Shown here: positions 57,331-64,000 of the stretch, one piece after another
Layout: each line of letters begins with the position of its first letter
How positions within the stretch are numbered: the first letter of the stretch is position 1
NCBI RefSeq assembly: GCF_014191985.1
Contig: NZ_JACHXI010000005.1
Location: 62,001-126,000 of the forward strand
DNA: 64,000 nt
From: Azomonas macrocytogenes
GTDB lineage: Bacteria; Pseudomonadota; Gammaproteobacteria; Pseudomonadales; Pseudomonadaceae
Reading direction: 5' to 3'
Program-made: the position numbers and the translations under genes
The notes under the pieces: generated by a model
Seen by the model: only the letters and a program-made list of their open reading frames with translations
Told to the model about the DNA's origin: nothing
Databases searched by the model: none

Positions 57331-57840
57331 GTGTCGAACACTACCGATCCCAATGCCATTCTGGCGACCCTCTATCGAGAAAATCATCGTTGGCTGCGTG
57401 GCTGGCTGAACCGGCAACTGCAATGTCCGCAAGATGCCGCAGACCTTACTCAGGATACTTTTCTGCGTGCCCTGTACTCCCGGCAGTTGGAAGAGATTCA
57501 GGAGCCAAGGGCCTTTCTTGGAACGCTGGCTCGGCGACTGTTGTGCAATTTCTGGCGGCGCCGCCAGTTGGAACGCAGTTATCTGGAAGCCCTCGTTCTG
57601 CTGCCAGATAACTGCGTTCCATCCGAAGAAGACATTGCGCTAGTCCGCGAAGCCATCGAGGCCATCGACCAGTTGCTAGACGGCCTGCCACGGCGCGCCC
57701 GTCGGGCCTTTCTGCTCAATCGGCTGGATGGCCTGACGCAGCCGGAAATCGCGGCCCGACTCGGTATTTCGTTGGCCACGGTCGAACGTGATTTACGCCG
57801 TGCTTACCTGCATTGTTTAACCTACCCTGAACAACCATGA
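57331..57840 (+). CDS. ECF sigma factor, FecI type (second unit)
   Basis: 169 aa, starting at GTG 57331 with AGGG upstream. Region 2: AADLTQDTFLRALY, EPRAFLGTLARRLLCNFWRRR. Region 4: GLTQPEIAARLGISLATVERDLRRA. It lies behind a Fur box and overlaps the FecR-like gene by ATGA. It should drive the receptor gene at 59 kb. Confidence 0.94.
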   Translation: MSNTTDPNAILATLYRENHRWLRGWLNRQLQCPQDAADLTQDTFLRALYSRQLEEIQEPRAFLGTLARRLLCNFWRRRQLERSYLEALVLLPDNCVPSEEDIALVREAIEAIDQLLDGLPRRARRAFLLNRLDGLTQPEIAARLGISLATVERDLRRAYLHCLTYPEQP

Positions 57841-58808
57841 ACCGAACCGAACCGGATGGCCCGACCCAAGCCGCAGTCGACTGGGTGATCCGTCTCGACC
57901 CCTCTCGGTCGACCCAAGCCGACCGGCAAGCGTTTACGGCCTGGTTGGCCGCTGATCCATGCCACGAAGCGGCTTGGCAACGGGTCAGCGGCTTGCTGCA
58001 ACAGCCCTTCAGCGATCTGCAAAACGCCGAGACACGCCATCCTGGTCAACTGACAGCGGCCCGCCGAGCGTTGAATACCCCGGCCTCGCCACAGCGGCGT
58101 CGGCTACTCGGCGGACTATCCATGCTGGCGCTCGGGCTGGGCGGCACCGCGGCAGTCAATCGCATTATGCCCTTGAACGGCCTGCTGGCGGACCACCATA
58201 CCGCAACCGGAACCCGCAAGACGGTGACCTTGGCCGACGGTAGCCGGCTGATCCTCAATGCGCGCAGCGCGGCAGACATACATTTCGACAACGTACGCCG
58301 GTTGGTGCAGCTGTACGACGGCGAACTCTTGGTGCAGGTCGCCGCCGATCCGTTACGGCCCTTCTTAGTGATTACCGATCATGGTCAGGTCCGTGCACTG
58401 GGTACACAGTTTCTGGTTCGCCGAGACAGTGATCGCAGCCTGGTCAGCGTGCTGGAGCATGAAGTACAGCTGGAAAACGAGGCCGGTCGCCAAGCTCGCC
58501 TGCAAAGTGGTCAGGCCGTCTGGTTCGACAATCAGGGATTTCAACCCGCGATGAATGGCCTGCAGACCCGCGCCAGCTGGGCCAACGGCTACCTCGAAGT
58601 CCAAGATGAACCGCTGGGCAATCTGATCGAAGCGTTGCGTCCCTACTATCTAGGGCTGCTCCGGATCAGTCCGGCAGCGGCGCAGATTCGCACGTTCGGC
58701 ATCTTCCAGCTCGACGATATTCAGCAAACCTTATGTTCTTTGGCCGAAACACTGCCAGTACGGGTGAGCAGTTACGGGCCGCTGTTGACGATGATCGAAC
58801 AAGCCTGA
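57837..58808 (+). CDS. FecR-like anti-sigma regulator (second unit)
   Basis: 323 aa. N-terminal DUF4880 region (AVDWVIRLDPSRSTQADRQAFTAWL, EAAWQRV), a transmembrane helix at about 91-108 (LSMLALGLGGTAAV), then the periplasmic FecR domain with RKTVTLADGSRLILNARSAADIHF and VRALGTQFLVRR. It couples the receptor at 59 kb to the sigma factor before it. Its layout matches the 51.6-kb FecR, but the sequence has diverged. Confidence 0.94.
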   Translation: MNRTEPDGPTQAAVDWVIRLDPSRSTQADRQAFTAWLAADPCHEAAWQRVSGLLQQPFSDLQNAETRHPGQLTAARRALNTPASPQRRRLLGGLSMLALGLGGTAAVNRIMPLNGLLADHHTATGTRKTVTLADGSRLILNARSAADIHFDNVRRLVQLYDGELLVQVAADPLRPFLVITDHGQVRALGTQFLVRRDSDRSLVSVLEHEVQLENEAGRQARLQSGQAVWFDNQGFQPAMNGLQTRASWANGYLEVQDEPLGNLIEALRPYYLGLLRISPAAAQIRTFGIFQLDDIQQTLCSLAETLPVRVSSYGPLLTMIEQA

Positions 58809-59021
58809 CCCAAGCAACATTAACGCTCGCGCGACAAGTTCGCTCCACGCCATTACTCCGTGCCGCCATCATCGCTTCACTGGAAAGTACCCTATCCGTC
58901 AGCGTGAGCCACCGTACCGATTGTTGAATCAGCATAAAACCTCGAACTGAGGGATAACATTGCATCCGCAAAACAAAATAATAATTTTTTGCAAAAGCAT
59001 TGAGGGGATTCATGTGCCTCG

Positions 59022-59046
59022 GGTGACTTGCTTCAAAGAAGTCACC
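59022..59046 (+). promoter_or_regulatory. Leader hairpin before the third TonB receptor
   Basis: GGTGACTT (59022-59029) pairs perfectly with AAGTCACC (59039-59046), 20 bp before the receptor ATG and just before its ribosome site (CACGAGGAA). It could affect translation or mRNA stability. Confidence 0.4.
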
Positions 59047-59066
59047 GTTAACCACGAGGAACCATC

Positions 59067-61484
59067 ATGCCCCACTCCAGCCTGCGTCTCGGCTCCCTGG
59101 CACTGGCCGTTGCCATTGCGATGGGCGGACTGGCGTTCTCGGCACACGCCCAGGAAGGCGAACAAACGGCCCGCACCGCCGCACAAAAATTCACCATCCC
59201 AGCCGGCCCGCTGGGTGAAACGCTGGGACGCATCGCACGGGAAAGCGGACGCAACTTGTCGGTCGATCCAGCGCTACTGCAAGGGCGACGCGCACCGGCC
59301 ATTCGCGGTCAGTTCTCCCCCGAAGAAGCCGTCCGGCAAGCCTTGGCCGGCAGTGGTCTGGAATTGTTCGTTACCGGCAGTGGCACCCTGAGCGTGCAGC
59401 CCGTGAACAACAGTGGCGTCATAGACCTGGAAGCCATCTCGGTGGCAGAAACCGAGCCAGAGCTGGGCAATATGACCGAAGGTACTGGCACCTATACCCT
59501 TGGTTCGAGCAACACCGCCACCAAGATGGATTTGTCGCTGCGGCACACGCCACAGACCATCACCGTGATCAGCCATGACCAGCTCGATGACTTCAAGCTC
59601 GACACTGTCAACGACGCCTTGTCCGCGGCCACTGGCGTCAATGTGCAGCGCGTCGAAACCAATCGCACCTACTTCACCGCTCGCGGTTTTGACATCTCCA
59701 ACTTCCAGATCGATGGTCTAGGTCAGCCGTTTTCCACGGGTGAGCAGATGGGCGATCTCGACACCTCGTTCTACGACCATATCGAAGTGCTTAAAGGTGC
59801 CAACGGATTGACTGCCAACCCCGGTAATCCGGCCGCGACCATCAACTTCGTGCGCAAGCGGCCAACCGCTGACTTCCATGCCGTGACCAGTGTGGGCTAT
59901 GGCTCTTGGAACAATCGCCGCACCGATATCGACTTTTCTGGCGCCCTGAACTCATCCGGTACGATCCGTGGACGATTGGTCGGTTCCGCCCAGAAAGGCG
60001 ACTCCTACCTGGACCGCTATAACCAGGAAAAGTACAGCTTCTACGGCATCGCTGAAGCGGATCTTGGGAGCAACAACGTCGTCAGCCTTGGCCATACCGA
60101 ACAGATCAACCGCCCCAATAACACCATGTGGGGCGCCCTGCCGCTCTATTACAGCGACGGATCGAAAATACACTACAGCCGCTCGGATACGGCCGCGCCC
60201 AACTGGAGCTACTGGAATACCACCGATCGGCGAACCTTCCTTGAGTTGCACAGCGATTTGGGCCACGACTGGAAAAGCGAGTTGTCACTGAATTTCCGGG
60301 ATATCAGCGGTCGTTATAAGCAGCTATCGGTTAGCGGCGTACCAGACAAAGAAACTGGCTTAGGGGTTACCGGCTATGCCTCCAGCTACCGCAGCAACGA
60401 GCGACAAATCCACTTCGACTTTTACGCCAAAGGTCCTTTCGAGCTACTTGGCCGGACCCACCAGTTGATGTTCGGAGCCAGTTGGTCACGCCTGCGCGAC
60501 CACATCGATTCCTACGATGAGTCCTATGCCGATGGCGGTGGTGCCTTGCCCTCGGTCCGAAGGCTCTGGGCAACCTTTCCTGAGCCCGCCTTCGACAATG
60601 GCCGAACCGGCTTTGCCAATTTCACCAACCACCGCCGGACGCTATACGCCGCACTCAATCTCAGCCTGACCGACAAACTGAACGTCATCGCCGGGATCAA
60701 TCACGCCCAGATCAAGAGTGGTGGCGTGCAATATGCGGCCTCCCACGACTATCGCTATACCCGTAATACCACCTACTTCGGAGCAACCTACGACCTGACC
60801 GACAATCTTTCTGCCTACGCCAGCTATACGGAAATCTTCAACCCGCAGAACGAAATCACCCAAGACCGCAATCTGGTTGGCGCCGTACAGGGGCGCAGCA
60901 CCGAGGCTGGTATCAAAGGGGAATGGTTCAACAAACGCCTGAATGCCAGCCTGTCCATCTACCGTACCGTCCAGAACAACCTGGCGCAGTACGCAGGTTT
61001 CGATAACACCTCCGGCTTTTCCTATTATGAAGGCGTGAATAACCGCGCACGCGGCTTCGAGGCCGATATTTCCGGCCAGCTTATGCCCGGCTGGGAAATC
61101 AACGCAGGCTACAGCCACCTCTTCACGCTGGAAGATGACGAAGGGCACCGGGCCAGAACCTTCGTGCCGAAAACCAACCTGTATATGGCCACCTCAGCGC
61201 GAATGCCGTTTCTGCCCGCCCTCAAGCTCGGTGCCAACGTGACCTGGCAAAGCAATATCTACCGTGACGAAGGCGAAACCTCCACCGGCCAGGACATCAT
61301 CATCCGCCAAGGCTCTTATGCCATCACCAACCTCATGGGGCGTTACGATATCACCAAGAACCTGAATATCGCCATGAATGTGAATAACCTGTTCGATAAG
61401 AAGTATCTGACCAGTTTGTATTGGAATCAGTCTTATTACGGTGCGCCACGCAATGCCATGGTTACCTTAGAGTGGAAGAATTAG
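59067..61484 (+). CDS. TonB siderophore receptor with STN signalling domain (second unit)
   Basis: 805 aa. Signal peptide ends at AHAQ (~29). The STN domain (~40-115) has KFTIPAGPLGETLGRIARESGRNL. The plug has HTPQTITVISHDQLDDFK and HIEVLKGANGLTANPGNPAATINFVRKRP, and the barrel ends APRNAMVTLEWKN. It belongs to the FpvA/FhuE-like group with transmembrane signalling through the FecR before it. The downstream siderophore gene suggests that the ligand is the product of that locus. Confidence 0.94.
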   Translation: MPHSSLRLGSLALAVAIAMGGLAFSAHAQEGEQTARTAAQKFTIPAGPLGETLGRIARESGRNLSVDPALLQGRRAPAIRGQFSPEEAVRQALAGSGLELFVTGSGTLSVQPVNNSGVIDLEAISVAETEPELGNMTEGTGTYTLGSSNTATKMDLSLRHTPQTITVISHDQLDDFKLDTVNDALSAATGVNVQRVETNRTYFTARGFDISNFQIDGLGQPFSTGEQMGDLDTSFYDHIEVLKGANGLTANPGNPAATINFVRKRPTADFHAVTSVGYGSWNNRRTDIDFSGALNSSGTIRGRLVGSAQKGDSYLDRYNQEKYSFYGIAEADLGSNNVVSLGHTEQINRPNNTMWGALPLYYSDGSKIHYSRSDTAAPNWSYWNTTDRRTFLELHSDLGHDWKSELSLNFRDISGRYKQLSVSGVPDKETGLGVTGYASSYRSNERQIHFDFYAKGPFELLGRTHQLMFGASWSRLRDHIDSYDESYADGGGALPSVRRLWATFPEPAFDNGRTGFANFTNHRRTLYAALNLSLTDKLNVIAGINHAQIKSGGVQYAASHDYRYTRNTTYFGATYDLTDNLSAYASYTEIFNPQNEITQDRNLVGAVQGRSTEAGIKGEWFNKRLNASLSIYRTVQNNLAQYAGFDNTSGFSYYEGVNNRARGFEADISGQLMPGWEINAGYSHLFTLEDDEGHRARTFVPKTNLYMATSARMPFLPALKLGANVTWQSNIYRDEGETSTGQDIIIRQGSYAITNLMGRYDITKNLNIAMNVNNLFDKKYLTSLYWNQSYYGAPRNAMVTLEWKN

Positions 61485-61668
61485 TTACTCAATATTAAAT
61501 AACCATCAATAAAAACTTATAGAAGGAGAATTAATTCACCAGTACTCCAATTAATTAATTCGCTGCATTAAAAAATCTTGAATACCTACTCACCCGATAT
61601 AGCGCTGTATATCCGGGCCAGGGTTTCTATCGACTTTGTTTTTTGCACAACAAGTACGGAGAAGGTAC

Positions 61669-63018
61669 ATGACGCTGAACACTACTGCGGAACAACCACT
61701 GGATTTCCTGGCCATTGGCCTGGGTCCGCACAACCTCAGTCTGGCCTGCATGACCGAACCGTTGCATGAGGTTCGTTGCCTGTTTCTGGAGAAACGCCCG
61801 GAATTCGCCTGGCACGCCGATCTGCTAATCGATGGAACGACGCTGCAGAATCCTTTTCTGGCTGATCTGGTCTCCATGGCCGATCCGACCAGCCCCTACA
61901 GCTATCTGAACTACTGCAAGAAACAGGGACGTTTGTACAATTATTACATTCGGGAAAACTTTTATTTAAGCCGTAAGGAATACGATGCCTATTGCAAATG
62001 GGCATCCCAGCAACTGAGCAACATTCGATTCAGTCATGATGTTCGGGAAATCTGGTATGACGAGGCCGGAGAACTGTATGTCGTATCTGGACTGGATATT
62101 CAGTCACAACGCAGTTTTCAGTTCAAAGCGCGCAAGTTGGTTATTGGCATTGGTAACTCACCGTATATTCCGGCGTTATGCAAAATCGATAACTCCGGTC
62201 GATTAATTCATTCTTCGCAATATTTACGCAATAAACAAAAATTACAGGCCGGGAAGAGTATTACGCTGGTCGGCAGTGGGCAGAGTGGCGCGGAAATCTA
62301 TTACGATCTGCTGCAAGACATCGGCAAATACGATTACCAGTTGAACTGGGTCACCCGCTCACCCCGCTTCTTCCAGATGGAGACGGCCAAGCTCACGCTG
62401 GAAATCATTACGCCGGAGTACATCGACCACTTCTTCAGCCTGGAAGAGTCGGTCAAACAGCGAGTAATTCATAACCAGAAAAGCATTTACAACGGCATCA
62501 ATCAGCACCTCATCAACCAGATTTATGAGTACCTGGATGAATACCGGGATGTCGTGCAGGCCAAAACGCGCCTGTTGGCCAACCTATCGCTCAGCCAGTG
62601 CACATTCAGCCAGGAACGGCAGGCCTTCGACCTGCAATTTGAGCACCGCGAAGTGGACGCCTGCTATCAGCACAGCACGGACAGCCTGATTCTGGCGACC
62701 GGCTACGAATACCAGGTGCCCGACTTCATCGAAGGCATTCGGGACCGACTGCGCTGGGATGAGCAGGGCCGCTACGATCAAGCTCGCAATTACTCCGTGG
62801 ATCACGCGGGCAATCAAGTGTTCATTCAGAACGCCGGCTTTCACAGCCATGGGCTGACCAATCCTGACTTGGGTCTGGCTTGCCACCAGAACGGCTATCT
62901 GCTGCGGGAAATCACCGGGCACGAGTATTACCCGCTCGAAGACAAAACCACCTTTCAGGATTTTCTGCCGCCTGCCGACAGCGCTTTCGTGCGGCTGGAA
63001 CAGCGTGAGCGCGCATGA
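61669..63018 (+). CDS. Siderophore L-lysine/L-ornithine N-monooxygenase
   Basis: 449 aa FAD/NADPH enzyme of the IucD/PvdA family, which hydroxylates the side-chain amine of Lys or Orn for a hydroxamate siderophore. FAD motif AIGLGPHNLSLA (residues 15-26), NADPH motif GSGQSGAEIYYDLL, and the C-terminal ATGYEYQVP are present. By eye it aligns better with IucD (lysine, aerobactin type) than with PvdA. ATG 61669 follows GGAGAAGG. It overlaps the MFS gene by ATGA. Synthetase genes would be expected beyond the window. Confidence 0.9.
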   Translation: MTLNTTAEQPLDFLAIGLGPHNLSLACMTEPLHEVRCLFLEKRPEFAWHADLLIDGTTLQNPFLADLVSMADPTSPYSYLNYCKKQGRLYNYYIRENFYLSRKEYDAYCKWASQQLSNIRFSHDVREIWYDEAGELYVVSGLDIQSQRSFQFKARKLVIGIGNSPYIPALCKIDNSGRLIHSSQYLRNKQKLQAGKSITLVGSGQSGAEIYYDLLQDIGKYDYQLNWVTRSPRFFQMETAKLTLEIITPEYIDHFFSLEESVKQRVIHNQKSIYNGINQHLINQIYEYLDEYRDVVQAKTRLLANLSLSQCTFSQERQAFDLQFEHREVDACYQHSTDSLILATGYEYQVPDFIEGIRDRLRWDEQGRYDQARNYSVDHAGNQVFIQNAGFHSHGLTNPDLGLACHQNGYLLREITGHEYYPLEDKTTFQDFLPPADSAFVRLEQRERA

Positions 63019-64000
63019 GTCTGCGTACCGCCATTGTGCTGATGTCGGCACTCGGCGTACTCAGCGATGCGATTCTCATCGCCTTCTATCCGCAGTTTTT
63101 CGAAACACGCTATGGCTTGACCGATCCCGAGTTGGTGGGTGCGTACATCGCGGCTATTTCCATCGCGGTCATGGTGACCCTACCGTTGTGGGCGCGCGTC
63201 GCCCGGTATGTGGAAACCCTGCACCTGCTGGTGTTCACCCAATGTCTGGCGGGTGTGCTCTGCCTGGCCAGCATCAGCGCGGCTACCAGCACGACGTATT
63301 GGATGCTGTCGCTGCTGATGTTCATGTGCAAGAGCAGCTACCTGCTGATGTTTCCTTACCTGATGCGCCATCTGCCCGCTGCGGCCCATGGCTTGACCAT
63401 CGGTTTGCTGTCGGTGGTCATTCACTTGGGCAACATCTTCGGTGCCACGCTGGGCGGCTGGCTGCTACAGGACACCGGCCCGGACGCCTGCCTGTGGCTG
63501 ATGGCAGCCGGAGATTTCGGCCAGATGCTGATCTGTCTGTATTTGATTGCCAGCGGTCGGGTGATTCGTGATCTCGGCCAAACGGCAACGCCGCCAGCAC
63601 AGGGTACAGCGCGGCCATCTTCCGCCTTGCTGAAACTGAGCGTCCTGATGCTGCTGTTCGACTTCAGCGTTTATCTGGTTCGACCGTTCTTCACGATCTA
63701 CTGGGAAACCCTGACCGATAGCGATCAATTGGTGACCGGGCTGGTTTTTGCCATTCCTGGGCTGGTCGCGCTGCTGGCGTTACTGGTGAAACAGCAGGCC
63801 GGGCGATACAGCTGGCAGGTGCCGGATCGGCTGAGCATCAACCTGCTGCTCGGGCTACTTGGCATGCTGCTGCAAGCTTCGCCGGTATTGCCATTGATTC
63901 TGTTGGGGCGCTGCCTGTACGGCTGGAGCATGTTCCAGATCATCGTAAAACTCGAAGTCACGCTGTTTCGGATCAGCACCCCAGCCGATTACGCCCGTGA
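63015..64000 (+). CDS. MFS transporter, probable siderophore export or uptake (partial)
   Basis: The frame is open from ATG 63015 to the window end (328 codons, no stop), so the 3' end is missing. At least nine hydrophobic helices are visible, with a charged loop RVARYVETLHLL after helix 2 and a central cytoplasmic loop near residues 190-205. ATGA coupling to the N-monooxygenase indicates a siderophore-linked role, most likely export of the finished siderophore. Uptake is the alternative. Confidence 0.82.
   Translation, partial: MSLRTAIVLMSALGVLSDAILIAFYPQFFETRYGLTDPELVGAYIAAISIAVMVTLPLWARVARYVETLHLLVFTQCLAGVLCLASISAATSTTYWMLSLLMFMCKSSYLLMFPYLMRHLPAAAHGLTIGLLSVVIHLGNIFGATLGGWLLQDTGPDACLWLMAAGDFGQMLICLYLIASGRVIRDLGQTATPPAQGTARPSSALLKLSVLMLLFDFSVYLVRPFFTIYWETLTDSDQLVTGLVFAIPGLVALLALLVKQQAGRYSWQVPDRLSINLLLGLLGMLLQASPVLPLILLGRCLYGWSMFQIIVKLEVTLFRISTPADYAR

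Overview
The window comes from a nitrogen-fixing gammaproteobacterium of the Pseudomonadaceae, most like the Azotobacter/Azomonas group. Two observations support this. The block trkA-rsmB-fmt-def-tsaP-dprA-tsaC-qor-hemF-aroE (11.4-23 kb) has the gene order and strands known from Pseudomonas. A vanadium-type nitrogenase accessory and reductase cluster (28-36.4 kb) has vnfA, vnfE, vnfN, vnfX, vnfH and a ferredoxin that read like the Azotobacter vinelandii proteins. Assignments rest on protein motifs read by eye; no database search was run.

Region by region: (1) 1-7.3 kb is an envelope-signalling module on the + strand. It holds the end of a PpkA-like protein, a TagT/TagS-like ABC transporter, a TagR-like periplasmic protein, two lipoproteins and a transmembrane von Willebrand A (vWA) protein resembling SrfA. 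(2) 7.3-9.5 kb holds an amino-acid permease and an exported methyltransferase-like protein. (3) 9.9-23.5 kb is core genome, with glmU joined to trkA and a RIO-type kinase inserted between rsmB and fmt. (4) 23.9-27.7 kb is a tightly overlapping five-gene operon: SagB-like oxidoreductase, rhodanese-ankyrin, NifX-like protein, an unknown protein and a glutathione S-transferase (GST)-like protein. It looks nitrogenase-linked. (5) 28.1-36.4 kb holds nfuV, vnfA, vnfENX, a DUF4197 gene and vnfH-vnfFd. sigma-54 promoters precede vnfE and vnfH, and tandem VnfA-type operators precede vnfH. The catalytic subunit genes vnfDGK are absent here. (6) 36.4-42.7 kb is ordinary accessory metabolism and taxis. 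(7) 43-49 kb is visibly AT-richer and contains a TonB receptor, a lone Fur-type winged helix, a frameshifted IS630-family remnant and a GH5 cellulase-like gene. (8) 49-64 kb is iron uptake: two ECF sigma/FecR/TonB-receptor surface-signalling units, the second followed by a siderophore amine N-monooxygenase and an MFS transporter that runs off the window. A lactonase, a truncated flavoprotein gene, mdaB and a SleB-like hydrolase lie between them.

Functionally, VnfA with sigma-54 should switch on vnfENX (cofactor scaffold and carrier) and vnfH-vnfFd (reductase and ferredoxin). NfuV and the neighbouring operon may supply Fe-S, sulfur or cofactor handling. The iron-uptake units plausibly serve the large iron demand of nitrogen fixation, though that link is inference from proximity.
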